A DNA stretch of 64,000 nucleotides, taken from the NCBI GenBank assembly GCA_018066125.1, contig JAGHSA010000014.1, positions 1 through 64,000 on the forward strand, in the 5' to 3' direction. Source of the stretch: Candidatus Cryptobacteroides onthequi. Its GTDB lineage: Bacteria > Bacteroidota > Bacteroidia > Bacteroidales > UBA932. The position numbers were made by a program, and so were the translations under genes. Each line of letters starts with the position of its first letter. Position 1 is the first letter of the stretch. The notes beneath the pieces were generated by a model. It searched no databases and was not told the DNA's origin. It saw nothing but the letters and a program-made list of their open reading frames with translations. This document shows positions 33,420-43,054 of this stretch, in pieces.

Positions 33420-34703
33420 ATGAGATTCAAACCTACCGGATACCATCTGATCAACGTAAGCACAGGAAGAGAATTCGAAGACAGGGGCTGGACCCTGAGC
33501 GATCCGCTCGGCGGCGCTCCGTCACTCGTAAGGGCTGTCTATGAAAACAGGAAATTCGTTCCCAATGACAGTCTGGAAGGGCTGTACAGATATGCGGGGT
33601 GGATGCCTGTCAGGAGAATCCTCAGGAAATCATGCGCTCCGGTGACATACAGGTCCAAGGGCCTTGCCAAGACTCTCGGGCTCGAGAATCTGTACATCAC
33701 CTTTTCCGGATGGTGCCCGAGACTCGGCGCCAAGATGAAGACCTGCTCATTCAAGGAGACGGAGGCCTACTCCATTCTGGCCAGAATGGATGGGAAGGAA
33801 AAGAGAACCCTTATCGTCCAGTCCGCCGGAAACACGGCCAGGGCCTTTGCGCAGGTATGCTCCGACAACAAGATCCCAGTGGTCATATGCATCCCCCAGG
33901 ACAGCGGTCACGACCTGTGGTTCAGGCGCAGGCTTGACAAGTGCGTCAAGCTGGTCGCTGTTCCGCACGGATGTGATTATTATGATGCGATCGTAGTCGG
34001 TGAGAAACTCGCCCAGGACCCGTCTTTCTTCCTTGAGGGCGGGGCAAAGAACGTCGCCAGAAGAGATGGCATGGGCACCACCATACTCAGCTTCGCGGAG
34101 GCTGCCGGCAGGATTCCGGACGCTTACTTCCAGGCGGTGGGTTCCGGCACAGGGGCCATTGCGGCGTATGAGAATGCCTGCAGACTCGAGGCGACCGGTG
34201 ATTTCGGCAAGAACAACATGAGGGTGTATGTCGCCCAGAATGCACCGTTCTCTCTCATCTACGATTCCTGGAAGGCAGGCAGCCGCGAACTTGCCCCTCT
34301 CGATCCTGAGAAGGGAAGGCGGGATGCCGGCATCATACTGGCTAAGGTACTTGCCAACAGGAAACCTCCGTACAGCATAGCCGGAGGCCTATATGACACC
34401 CTGAAGGAGAGCGGAGGGGACGTCTTTCTCGCTGACAACGATTCCATAATGTACTGGATGATGAAGTTTAGGAATGTGGAGGGATATGACCTGCTTCCTG
34501 CATCGTGTGCCGCGGTGTCCGCTCTCGCACAGGCAGTGGAGAAAGGTGTGGTGTCCAGGGATGAATTCATCATGCTCAACTGTACCGGAGGCGGTACCCT
34601 TCTGGCCATGAGCAAGGGGTACGTATTCAAGGAGCCTGACCTGGTTCTTGATCCGGACCTTCCGGCCGAGGAGATCATCTCCAGGGTCAAGGCACTGTTC
34701 TGA
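33420..34703 (+). CDS. Cysteate-synthase-like PLP enzyme
   Basis: The 427-residue fold-type II PLP enzyme of the threonine-synthase group has its probable PLP lysine at Lys112 in TCSFKETEA, a phosphate loop in QSAGNTARAF and a glycine-rich VGSGTGAIAA. Overall it resembles cysteate synthase, which makes cysteate from phosphoserine and sulfite. In Bacteroidetes such enzymes are tied to sulfonolipid synthesis. It follows the membrane Hdr-like gene by 4 bp, so it belongs to that operon. Threonine-synthase-like activity is the main alternative. Confidence 0.75.
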   Translation: MRFKPTGYHLINVSTGREFEDRGWTLSDPLGGAPSLVRAVYENRKFVPNDSLEGLYRYAGWMPVRRILRKSCAPVTYRSKGLAKTLGLENLYITFSGWCPRLGAKMKTCSFKETEAYSILARMDGKEKRTLIVQSAGNTARAFAQVCSDNKIPVVICIPQDSGHDLWFRRRLDKCVKLVAVPHGCDYYDAIVVGEKLAQDPSFFLEGGAKNVARRDGMGTTILSFAEAAGRIPDAYFQAVGSGTGAIAAYENACRLEATGDFGKNNMRVYVAQNAPFSLIYDSWKAGSRELAPLDPEKGRRDAGIILAKVLANRKPPYSIAGGLYDTLKESGGDVFLADNDSIMYWMMKFRNVEGYDLLPASCAAVSALAQAVEKGVVSRDEFIMLNCTGGGTLLAMSKGYVFKEPDLVLDPDLPAEEIISRVKALF

Positions 34704-34708
34704 GCCTG

Positions 34709-34739
34709 TTGCGCAATTGGTGGATAATCACTAACTTTG
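34709..34739 (+). promoter_or_regulatory. carB promoter
   Basis: TTGC (34709-34712), 19 nt, TAACTTTG (34732-34739) is a full match to the Bacteroidetes promoter, 28 nt before the carB ATG. It starts 6 nt after the stop codon of the cysteate-synthase-like gene, so carB has its own transcription. Confidence 0.75.
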
Positions 34740-34767
34740 TGTGTCTTTGAATATTTATCACAACTAT

Positions 34768-37700
34768 ATGAATAATCTTAAGAAAGTTCTGGTGCTCGGT
34801 TCGGGAGCGCTCAAGATCGGCCAGGCCGGAGAGTTTGACTATTCCGGTTCCCAGGCACTCAAGGCATTGAGAGAGGAAGGAATCAGTTCTGTTCTCATCA
34901 ATCCAAACGTTGCAACTATTCAGACAAGTGAAGGTATTGCGGACAAGGTTTATTTCCTGCCGGTCAATACCTTTTTTGTTACTGAGATAATCAAGAAGGA
35001 GCGTCCTGACGGCATCATGCTCGCATGGGGTGGGCAGACCGGCCTCAATGTAGGTACTGAGCTTTACAGAAACGGCGTCCTGAAGGAGTATGGCGTGCAG
35101 GTGCTCGGTACCTCTGTCGAGGCCATCATGAACACCGAGGACCGCGACCTCTTCGTCAAGGAGCTCAACAAGGTGGACCTCAAGGTGCCTGTGTCACAGG
35201 CCTGCGAGACCATGGAGGATGCAGTCGCTGCGGCTCGCAGGATCGGCTATCCTATCATGATCCGCTCGGCATACGCTCTCGGCGGCCTCGGTTCAGGTGT
35301 CTGCCCGGATGAGGAGACCTTCGTGAAGATCGCTGAGTCAGCGTTCACATTCGCGCCTCAGGTCCTCGTGGAGGAGTCCCTCAAGGGATGGAAGGAGATC
35401 GAGTTCGAGTGCATCAGAGATGCCAACGACCACTGCTTCACTGTGGCTTCGATGGAGAATTTCGACCCGCTCGGCATCCATACAGGAGAGTCTATCGTTG
35501 TGGCTCCTACATGCTCTCTGACAGATGAGCAGGTGAAGATGCTTCAGGAGCTCACCATCAAGTGCGTCCGTCATCTCAAGATCGTGGGCGAGTGCAACAT
35601 CCAGTTCGCATTCAACGCAGTCACCAACGACTACCGCATCATCGAGATCAACGCACGCCTCAGCCGTTCTTCAGCTCTCGCATCCAAGGCTACAGGTTAT
35701 CCTCTCGCATTCGTGGCTGCAAAGATCGCCCTCGGCTATACTCTCGACCAGATCGGCGAGATGGGTACACCGAACTCGGCATACAAGGCTCCGGAGCTTG
35801 ATTACATGATATGCAAGATCCCTCGCTGGGATCTCACCAAGTTTGTCGGTGTCAGCCACAAGCTCGGCTCTTCAATGAAGTCTGTCGGTGAGATCATGTC
35901 TATCGGACGCTCATTCGAGGAAATGCTCCAGAAGGGTCTCCGAATGATAGGACAGGGCATGCACGGATTCGTCGGCAACAATCACACAAGGTTCGAGAAC
36001 CTCGACGAGGAACTTGCCAACCCTACCGATCTCCGTATCTTCGCCATCGCCCAGGCTCTTGAGGAGGGATATACCATCGAGCGCATCGAGGAGCTCACCA
36101 AGATCGATCCTTGGTTCATCGAGCGAATGAAGAATATCGTGGACTACAAGCATGTCCTCGAGGGATACAACTCGATCGAGGAACTTCCTGAGGAGGTGAT
36201 GCGCAAGGCCAAGGTCATGGGATTCTCTGACTTCCAGATCGCCCGCTTCGTGCTCAAGGACGAGGGCAACATGGAGAAGGAACTCCTCACCGTGCGTGCG
36301 CAGCGCAAGAAGCAGGGCATCCTTCCTGCAGTCAAGAGAATCGAGACTGTGGCAAGCGAGCATCCTGAGCTCACCAACTACCTCTATATGACTTATGCAG
36401 TCGAGGGTCATGACGTGAACTACTACAACAATGAGAAGTCAGTCGTAGTCCTCGGTTCCGGCGCCTACAGGATCGGTTCTTCAGTCGAGTTCGACTGGTG
36501 CTCAGTGAATGCAGTCAACACCGCCCGCAAGCTCGGATACAAGTCTATCATGATCAACTACAACCCTGAGACCGTGTCTACCGACTACGACATGTGCGAC
36601 CGTCTCTACTTCGATGAGCTCTCATTCGAGCGTGTGCTCGATATCATCGATCTCGAGAACCCTCGCGGAGTCATCGTCTCAGTGGGTGGACAGATACCTA
36701 ACAACCTTGCGATGAAGCTCTATCGCCAGAGCGTTCCTATCCTCGGTACCTCTCCGATCAGCATCGACCGCGCAGAGAACCGCGGCAAGTTCTCGGCCAT
36801 GCTCGACCAGCTCGGCATCGACCAGCCTAAGTGGAGCGCACTCACCGACATGGCAGAGGTGAAGAAGTTCATCGATGAGGTCGGCTATCCTGTCCTCGTG
36901 CGTCCTTCATATGTCCTTTCCGGCGCCGCAATGAACGTCTGCTACAGCGACGATGAGCTCACACGCTTCCTCGCAGCTGCATCAGAGGTGTCCAAGGAGT
37001 ACCCTGTGGTCATCTCCAAGTTCATGACCGAGACCAACGAAATCGAGTTCGACGGTGTTGCACGCCAGGGTGAGGTGCTCGAATACGGCATCTCCGAGCA
37101 TATCGAGTACGCCGGTGTCCATTCCGGTGACGCCACCATGGTATTCCCTGCACAGCAGTGCTCATTCGCTACCATACGCCAGATCAAGAAGATCGCCCGC
37201 GCCATTGCGGCGGAGCTCAATATCTCCGGTCCGTTCAACATCCAGTTCCTTGCCAAGGGCCGCGACGTCAAGGTCATCGAGTGCAACCTCCGTGCTTCAC
37301 GTTCATTCCCATTCGTCAGCAAGGTGCTCAAGCGCAACCTCATCGAGACCGCGACACGCGTCATGCTCGACGCTCCTGTCAAGCCTGCTGAGAAGGGTGC
37401 ATTCGACATCGACCGCATGGGTGTGAAGGCATCACAGTTCTCATTCGCGAGACTCCAGAACGCAGACCCTGTCCTCGGTGTGGACATGAGCTCTACCGGC
37501 GAGGTAGGCTGCATGGGTGACTCATACGAAGAGGCTCTCCTCAATTCTATGATCGCTACCGGATACAAGATTCCTTCAAAGGACAAGGGCATCATGCTCT
37601 CATCAGGAAGCACCAAGGAGAAGGCATCCCTTCTCGATGCGGCTCAGGCACTCGTCAAGGCGGGATACACCGTATATGCATCCAGCGGCACCGCACGCTT

Positions 37701-37995
37701 CCTCAATGACAATGCTGTCAACGCCATCGCGGTCAGCTGGCCGGATGAGCAGTTCCCAGGCATGCCGAATGTCATGGAGATGATCCACGACCACAAGTTC
37801 GACCTCGTGGTCAACATCCCTAAGAACCACTCTAAGCGTGAGCTCACCAACGGCTACAAGATCCGCCGCGGAGCCATCGATCACAACATTCCGCTGATCA
37901 CCAACGCACGTCTGGCATCCGCATTCATCGAGGCATTCTGCTCAATGAGTCAGGAGGATCTCCAGATCAAGTCATGGCAGGACTTCAACGCATAG
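34768..37995 (+). CDS. carB: Carbamoyl-phosphate synthase large subunit
   Basis: The 1075-residue protein has the standard duplicated ATP-grasp architecture: the first half opens LVLGSGALKIGQAGEFDYSG with a second copy at VVLGSGAYRIGSSVEFD, and each half has an ATP-binding glycine loop (AYALGGLGSG; SYVLSGAAM). The C-terminal MGS-like domain (about 935-1070) usually binds allosteric effectors such as UMP or ornithine. It makes carbamoyl phosphate for pyrimidine and arginine synthesis. The ATG at 34768 (MNNLKKVLVLG) was preferred to a GTG 27 nt upstream. carA is not in the window. Confidence 0.97.
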   Translation: MNNLKKVLVLGSGALKIGQAGEFDYSGSQALKALREEGISSVLINPNVATIQTSEGIADKVYFLPVNTFFVTEIIKKERPDGIMLAWGGQTGLNVGTELYRNGVLKEYGVQVLGTSVEAIMNTEDRDLFVKELNKVDLKVPVSQACETMEDAVAAARRIGYPIMIRSAYALGGLGSGVCPDEETFVKIAESAFTFAPQVLVEESLKGWKEIEFECIRDANDHCFTVASMENFDPLGIHTGESIVVAPTCSLTDEQVKMLQELTIKCVRHLKIVGECNIQFAFNAVTNDYRIIEINARLSRSSALASKATGYPLAFVAAKIALGYTLDQIGEMGTPNSAYKAPELDYMICKIPRWDLTKFVGVSHKLGSSMKSVGEIMSIGRSFEEMLQKGLRMIGQGMHGFVGNNHTRFENLDEELANPTDLRIFAIAQALEEGYTIERIEELTKIDPWFIERMKNIVDYKHVLEGYNSIEELPEEVMRKAKVMGFSDFQIARFVLKDEGNMEKELLTVRAQRKKQGILPAVKRIETVASEHPELTNYLYMTYAVEGHDVNYYNNEKSVVVLGSGAYRIGSSVEFDWCSVNAVNTARKLGYKSIMINYNPETVSTDYDMCDRLYFDELSFERVLDIIDLENPRGVIVSVGGQIPNNLAMKLYRQSVPILGTSPISIDRAENRGKFSAMLDQLGIDQPKWSALTDMAEVKKFIDEVGYPVLVRPSYVLSGAAMNVCYSDDELTRFLAAASEVSKEYPVVISKFMTETNEIEFDGVARQGEVLEYGISEHIEYAGVHSGDATMVFPAQQCSFATIRQIKKIARAIAAELNISGPFNIQFLAKGRDVKVIECNLRASRSFPFVSKVLKRNLIETATRVMLDAPVKPAEKGAFDIDRMGVKASQFSFARLQNADPVLGVDMSSTGEVGCMGDSYEEALLNSMIATGYKIPSKDKGIMLSSGSTKEKASLLDAAQALVKAGYTVYASSGTARFLNDNAVNAIAVSWPDEQFPGMPNVMEMIHDHKFDLVVNIPKNHSKRELTNGYKIRRGAIDHNIPLITNARLASAFIEAFCSMSQEDLQIKSWQDFNA

Positions 37996-38013
37996 ACTAT
38001 CGCTGAATACATC

Positions 38014-38050
38014 AAAAAGAAGGTGACCGCTTTGAGGTCACCTTCTTTTT
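38014..38050. terminator. Bidirectional terminator after carB
   Basis: A perfect 15-bp inverted repeat has A5 on one side and T5 on the other (AAAAAGAAGGTGACC paired with GGTCACCTTCTTTTT) around a 7-nt loop. It lies between convergent carB and the MBL lipoprotein gene and would terminate both. Confidence 0.9.
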
Positions 38051-38068
38051 AGCTGTATATCACCGGAA

Positions 38069-39946
38069 TCAGTTGCCGGTGCCTTCGTAGCCGAGTCTGC
38101 CTATGCGCGGCTTCTGGCAGCAGAGAACAAAACCGCTCTCAGACGGGCTGAAGCCGTAGGTGTCGTCGCCTTCGTAGTATGCGCCTGCCGTTGCGTACTG
38201 CAGTGCATCCTGAAGTTTTGGAAGGTTCTTTTCCGTGTGGGTGTTCTCCATGCTGTTAGGGACGACGATGAGAGGTGCCTGACACCATCCGTACAGGGTC
38301 GTGAGGTAGTTGAAGCAGTGATGCGAGATCTGCACCATGTCCGCCTTCCATGACGCAGGGGAGTAGTTTCGTGTGATTATCCTCTCCGCCTCCACATTGG
38401 TGTCGCCGAAAAGAATGGCTGTACATCCCCCCATGACTATCCTCAGCACGGTGGATGTGCAGTTGTAATCCCGAAGAGGGTATTTTGCAGGATTCTCCGC
38501 ACTGACAGCATCCTCATGGGTGTACATCACGTCGATGCCCATAGACGCCAGATCCAGATGCATGCCGGTATGCGGTTTCAGGAAGGTGACATCAGGGTAA
38601 TAGGTCCTCAGGGTGTGTCTGAACTGGCTTGCGTATGCCGTTTCGGCCGGTCTTACGGCGAAGGCCGGGAAGTTGAACATCACTCTCTCCAGATCTACCT
38701 TGTCATGATATCTCCTCAGAAATCCCGATGCACCGGCCATATGATCGCTGTGGGAGTGAGTTATGAACCAGCATGAGATACGCACCTTCTCGCCGTCCGG
38801 AGTCCCGGTGATCTCCTTGAGAAAATCATATACCCCGCTGTAGAACTCTTCGGACGTCTGGAAGATGTGGCTGCCATCCACCATCATCACCGAGCCGTTC
38901 CCCGGAAGCAGGGCGTATAGCATGCCGCAATCCATTGTGGTGTGGGTGTTGTCACCATAGTTGAGGGCGAACTGGTATATCCCGGCATTGCCGGTCGAGG
39001 CAGCCTGATATGAGAAACTGTCTTGGGTGACATCCGTCTTTTCGCATATGACGCGGATATAATGCTCGCTGTCCGTGTAGTAGGCATAGACCGTCTTTCC
39101 ATGGCCCTGGAGCTGGACGTGGATATTGTTTTCGAGGCATCTCTCCCCGAGGGATTGGTATCCTGCATCGGCGAGCTCCCTGACATACCCGCGGAAGTCA
39201 TCAGCGCTGCATCCGCTTACTATCTGCATCTGCGAGCAGAGCCTGGTGCTGCCGTCGGCGTCGTTATCCACTCCCGGGGCTGAGAAATAGATGCCGTCCG
39301 CTACAACCCCTGTCTTCGGACGCGGAAGGTCGAGATGCCATGGATCCGATCCGTCATTTACGATCTTGAGGGTGTCGTGTGCGGCCGTCTCTCCGGCGAG
39401 GATGCGCTTCACGGACTCGAGGGTGTCGAACTGCCTGAGGTCGCCCATGAGCTCGAACTCCCTGACGCTGCCGAATCCGGTGCTGTCATTTCCGGCTTCG
39501 ATGCATATCCTGTATCGGCGTGCCCTGACAGGCATGAAACTGATGGAGTCTCTCAGCATGCCGAGACCACGGACTGTCGTCTTTTCTCTTGAACAGCCGG
39601 CGCCTGGGACCTTCTTCCAATCCTTTCCGTCAGGGGAGTATTCCAGATGGTAGATGTTTTCCCCGGGAGCTTTGGTGTCCCAGTAGATCGTGGCTCCTGT
39701 GGTCCTGGTCGGATTGGGGAATTCAAGCTGCAGCCAGGCACTGGACCTTCCAGGCTCTGCTTCCCAGCCTGAGGCATCTGCCTCTCCGTCGGTCGCCATG
39801 AATGGCATGTATTTTTCGTGTCTGTAGCTGTCTGCGGTCGCTGTGGCGAAGAATGAAAGATTGGATATGGTGTCTGTGCTCCCGCTGCATGATGCAAGTG
39901 CAGCTGTCACGAGCATGAGCGGCAGTGTTTTTCTGGTGATTTTCAT
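38069..39946 (-). CDS. Discoidin-domain metallo-beta-lactamase-fold lipoprotein
   Basis: The 625-residue lipoprotein (lipobox LASC) has an N-terminal F5/8 type C (discoidin) domain, about 35-165, with SFFATATADS and WLQLEFPNP. The C-terminal metallo-beta-lactamase fold carries the metal motif THSHSDHMAG and a late ILFGDTN. It resembles ComEC-type or other exported MBL hydrolases. Surface attachment with a glycan-binding domain and a GH20 partner 9 bp upstream suggests work on an amino-sugar-rich polymer. The substrate is unknown. Confidence 0.82.
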   Translation of the reverse strand: MKITRKTLPLMLVTAALASCSGSTDTISNLSFFATATADSYRHEKYMPFMATDGEADASGWEAEPGRSSAWLQLEFPNPTRTTGATIYWDTKAPGENIYHLEYSPDGKDWKKVPGAGCSREKTTVRGLGMLRDSISFMPVRARRYRICIEAGNDSTGFGSVREFELMGDLRQFDTLESVKRILAGETAAHDTLKIVNDGSDPWHLDLPRPKTGVVADGIYFSAPGVDNDADGSTRLCSQMQIVSGCSADDFRGYVRELADAGYQSLGERCLENNIHVQLQGHGKTVYAYYTDSEHYIRVICEKTDVTQDSFSYQAASTGNAGIYQFALNYGDNTHTTMDCGMLYALLPGNGSVMMVDGSHIFQTSEEFYSGVYDFLKEITGTPDGEKVRISCWFITHSHSDHMAGASGFLRRYHDKVDLERVMFNFPAFAVRPAETAYASQFRHTLRTYYPDVTFLKPHTGMHLDLASMGIDVMYTHEDAVSAENPAKYPLRDYNCTSTVLRIVMGGCTAILFGDTNVEAERIITRNYSPASWKADMVQISHHCFNYLTTLYGWCQAPLIVVPNSMENTHTEKNLPKLQDALQYATAGAYYEGDDTYGFSPSESGFVLCCQKPRIGRLGYEGTGN

Positions 39947-39955
39947 ATTGATGGA

Positions 39956-42253
39956 TCAGTCAAGGGATATTTCGTCAACAAAAAGATACAGGGCATGACT
40001 CCTTCCATTGTGGTATGGCGGGAGCGTCTTGGGGCACTCGATTGTCACGCGGAAGTATCTTGCAGTCACGGGGCTGAACGTCAGGTGATGGTCTGCGATC
40101 TCATAATGGTGCTCCGTGTATTCAGGGTAGATTGCCGATGCCACAGGAGTGAAAGTCTCACCGTCATCGGATATGGCAACTTCTGCTGATACGGCGTTGA
40201 AAAGCCAAAGAGCCGTATATACGCATACCGAGTAATCCATAGAAGATATCTCTACAGGCTCTTCCATGTCTATCGTGGCCACGACATCCTTTTCCTCGAA
40301 TCCGAGCCAGTATCCGCTCCGGAAATCCTGGGGGCCCTTGAGGCCGTCTGTGAGCATGACGGCCCCATCGTGTGAGTGCACAAGGGCAGGCTTATGTTCA
40401 AGAGTGACAGGCTTGAATGTCGATTTTGCCATATGGTAGCGGACCTGAGCGGAGCCCGACATCACAGTATCTCTCAACGCCGCCATCTTGAGGGTAAGAG
40501 GTCTGCTGACCGTCAGCGGCGATTCGTAGAGAGGTGAATCCGCAGTCGGTTCTGTCCCGTCCATGGTATAATGTATCGGGGCCCCATCCATCACACCTGC
40601 GCTGACCTTGTACCCGTGGCCGGAGATGCTGGAGACGATGTTGACGTTGTCATCCATTCCGGAGTGGAAATGCCAGCCCATCTTGTCATATATGGCTTTC
40701 AGACGTGGCAGGGAGGCTGCAAAGCGGAAATAGTCCTTGCGCTCCCTTTCGAGCCACTGTACTTCCGCCATGGCGGCAAGACGTGGCAGCAGCAGTTCGG
40801 ACGCCCTTTCTTCGGAGGCTATATACTCGCTCCATTCATTGGCCTGGACACCTGTGAACAGTGCCTGTTCATCTTCAGTAAGGCCGGATGGGACCGGCTC
40901 GAAGTCATAGACCAGACGCAGCGGAAGCATGCCGCTCTGTCCCATGCCCGGTTCAGGCGGCACCTGGTCGAAATCAAAATAGCAGAAGCGCTGCGGAGTC
41001 ATGATGACCGGATGGCCTTCCATGACGGCATCCTTCCCGCATCTGACTGCGCGCCATGCCATGATGGTGGCTCCGGGAGAAACCTTTCCCTCCAGCATCT
41101 CGTCCCATCCTATGATGCTGCGGCCATGGGCGTTGAGGTATTCTTCGATTTCAGTCATGACATAGCTCTGCAGGTATGCTTCTTTTGGGTGCTCTCCATC
41201 CTTGAGACCCAGCTCTGCAGCCTTTGCCTGGCATTTCGGACATTCATGCCAGCGCGATCTGGGGCATTCGTCTCCACCGATGTGGATGTATTCCGACGGG
41301 AATACCTCCATGACCTCGTCGAGCACCGTCTTGAGAAAATCCAGTACAGCCGGATTTCCGGCGCAGAGCACCTCGTCGCTGATGCCCCAGCGGGTACGCA
41401 CCTCATAGGGGCCGCCTGTGCATCCAAGTTCCGGATATGCTGCCAGTGCGGCCTGCATGTGGCCTGGGAGATCTATCTCGGGGATGATCTCGATGTTGCG
41501 TTCTGCAGCATAGGCTACCAGTTCCCGGCATTCCTCCTGTGAATAATAGCCTCCATGCGGTATGCCGTCATACTTCACATCGGCTCTGTTGTTTCCGACC
41601 TGAGTCTGCGTACGGATGGATCCGGTCTCTGTAAGGAGTGGAAATGCCTTGACCTCGAATCGCCATCCTTGGTCATCTGTAAGGTGCCAGTGGAATCGGT
41701 TGCATCCGTGCAGAGCCATCATGTCAAGATAGCTTTTCAGGTATTCGACGGTGAAGAAGTGCCTGGCGGTATCAAAAAGTACTCCGCGGTAGGCGAACCT
41801 CGGCGCGGCGCTTACGGTGCCGCATGGCATGGACACCTCGGCCGAAATGTCAGCAGGGAGGGATTTGCGCAGGGTCTGTATGCCATAGAAGACACCAGAA
41901 GGCGAACCTCCTGTGACCGTGATATGGTGACGGGTCACTTTGATGGCATAGGCTTCCGTGTCCTGCACCATGACGGAATCCACCTCGAGGATGATGTCTC
42001 CCGTACCTGGGGCACATTCCAGGCTTATGCCGGTCATATCCCCGACATAGCCTGACAGGAAGTCTGCATTGCGCTTCATGGCAGGGTCATCTGCAGGATA
42101 CCCGACAGTGAGGCCGGATCTGAGAGTGAAGGTTCCGTGTCCCGGGGTGATTTCCGGGGCAGGAATCACGTTATAGTCAGCATATGTGCAGCCTGATTCT
42201 CTGCATGAGACGAGCAGCAGACATAGGGCTATGAAATACAGATATCTTTTCAT
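39956..42253 (-). CDS. GH20 beta-N-acetylhexosaminidase with chitobiase-like C-terminal domains
   Basis: The 765-residue lipoprotein (lipobox VSC) has a GH20b N-terminal domain and a TIM barrel with the catalytic Asp-Glu pair in HIGGDECPRSRW and a catalytic-domain start at FDTARHF. A chitobiase C-terminal type domain (GAPIHYTMDGTEPT) and a discoidin-type end follow. It removes N-acetylhexosamine from the non-reducing end. The start at 42253 was chosen because the signal peptide begins there. It leads the two-gene operon with the MBL lipoprotein and is divergent from greA. Confidence 0.92.
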   Translation of the reverse strand: MKRYLYFIALCLLLVSCRESGCTYADYNVIPAPEITPGHGTFTLRSGLTVGYPADDPAMKRNADFLSGYVGDMTGISLECAPGTGDIILEVDSVMVQDTEAYAIKVTRHHITVTGGSPSGVFYGIQTLRKSLPADISAEVSMPCGTVSAAPRFAYRGVLFDTARHFFTVEYLKSYLDMMALHGCNRFHWHLTDDQGWRFEVKAFPLLTETGSIRTQTQVGNNRADVKYDGIPHGGYYSQEECRELVAYAAERNIEIIPEIDLPGHMQAALAAYPELGCTGGPYEVRTRWGISDEVLCAGNPAVLDFLKTVLDEVMEVFPSEYIHIGGDECPRSRWHECPKCQAKAAELGLKDGEHPKEAYLQSYVMTEIEEYLNAHGRSIIGWDEMLEGKVSPGATIMAWRAVRCGKDAVMEGHPVIMTPQRFCYFDFDQVPPEPGMGQSGMLPLRLVYDFEPVPSGLTEDEQALFTGVQANEWSEYIASEERASELLLPRLAAMAEVQWLERERKDYFRFAASLPRLKAIYDKMGWHFHSGMDDNVNIVSSISGHGYKVSAGVMDGAPIHYTMDGTEPTADSPLYESPLTVSRPLTLKMAALRDTVMSGSAQVRYHMAKSTFKPVTLEHKPALVHSHDGAVMLTDGLKGPQDFRSGYWLGFEEKDVVATIDMEEPVEISSMDYSVCVYTALWLFNAVSAEVAISDDGETFTPVASAIYPEYTEHHYEIADHHLTFSPVTARYFRVTIECPKTLPPYHNGRSHALYLFVDEISLD

Positions 42254-42353
42254 TGCAGGATCTTCATTTCGGCAGTGGCTGCTAATATAGCAATAATTGT
42301 CGCTTGCCATGCCGATAGCCGTGTACACCGGATGATTAGTTGGCAAATATGCA

Positions 42354-42361
42354 TATATTTG
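42354..42361 (+). promoter_or_regulatory. Promoter -7 box for greA
   Basis: TATATTTG matches TAnnTTTG and lies 18 nt before the greA ATG. A clear -33 box at the right distance was not found. Confidence 0.5.
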
Positions 42362-42379
42362 TGTCAAATCAATGCCGTT

Positions 42380-42859
42380 ATGGAGTATTTGTCAAAAGAA
42401 GGACATGACAAGATAGCTGCGGAGCTCGAGAACCTCATCAGTGTCGAGTTCCCCAAGATCAAGGACGCGCTTTCAGAAGCCCGCGCCCAGGGAGACCTGA
42501 GCGAGAACTTCGAGTACCGTGCAGCAAGGAGGGCGCAGGCGAAGATGATCAGCAGGATACGCTTTCTCCAGAATGTTCTCAAATATTCCAGAGTCATAGA
42601 CACGAAGACTCTTCCAAGGGATCAGGTGACTCTCCTGAGCAGGGTGGGATTTACCAATCTGGATACAGGCGATCAGATGTCATATACCATAGTCAGCCCT
42701 CATGAGATGAATCTCCAGGAGGGAAAGATATCCCTGAAATCTCCCATCGGGGAGGCTCTCATGGGCAAGAAGGCCGGCGACGAAGTGGTGGTCCATGCCC
42801 CTGCCGCCACTCTGAGACTGAGAATAGACAGTGTGTCAATGGATATCTCCGGGCAATGA
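42380..42859 (+). CDS. greA: Transcript cleavage/elongation factor GreA
   Basis: The 159-residue protein has an N-terminal coiled-coil that starts MEYLSKEGHDKIAAELENL and carries the acidic tip motif GDLSENFEY (Asp and Glu that stimulate transcript cleavage). An FKBP-like C-terminal domain ends VVVHAPAATLRLRI. It rescues backtracked RNA polymerase. The ATG at 42380 lies after the -7 box; the longer in-frame start upstream was rejected. A GH127 remnant follows immediately, which probably has no link to its function. Confidence 0.93.
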   Translation: MEYLSKEGHDKIAAELENLISVEFPKIKDALSEARAQGDLSENFEYRAARRAQAKMISRIRFLQNVLKYSRVIDTKTLPRDQVTLLSRVGFTNLDTGDQMSYTIVSPHEMNLQEGKISLKSPIGEALMGKKAGDEVVVHAPAATLRLRIDSVSMDISGQ

Positions 42860-42862
42860 CAA

Positions 42863-42966
42863 TGGCAGCCTGCTGCCCTAGCAACGTCTGCCGCCTCATC
42901 CCGTACTACAGCTGGGACAACCGCGATGCCTGCGAGATGAAGGTATGGCTCCCTTACGGTTTATGA
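42863..42966 (+). pseudogene. Internally deleted GH127 (DUF1680) remnant
   Basis: A 34-codon stretch reads AACCPSNVCR and then LIPYYSWDNRDACEMKVWLPY, ending in a TGA. The first part looks like the CCPxN zinc/catalytic cysteine motif of GH127 beta-L-arabinofuranosidases, the second like their C-terminal PYYAWxNR ... MxVW segment. In a real enzyme these are far apart, so an internal deletion appears to have joined them. It directly follows the greA stop. The assignment rests on remembered family motifs. Confidence 0.5.
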
Positions 42967-43054
42967 TATGTAGGACCGTATACCATTTACCCTGATACGC
43001 GACTATTACATGCCTCGCTTTGTGGAGAAGGCTCCGGCACCGAGGCTTATTGCC

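Noticed and set aside
34741..34767. GTG start for CarB, nine codons upstream
   Set aside because: The codons MSLNIYHNY lie in the leader and are not family-like; the ATG at 34768 begins the conserved sequence.
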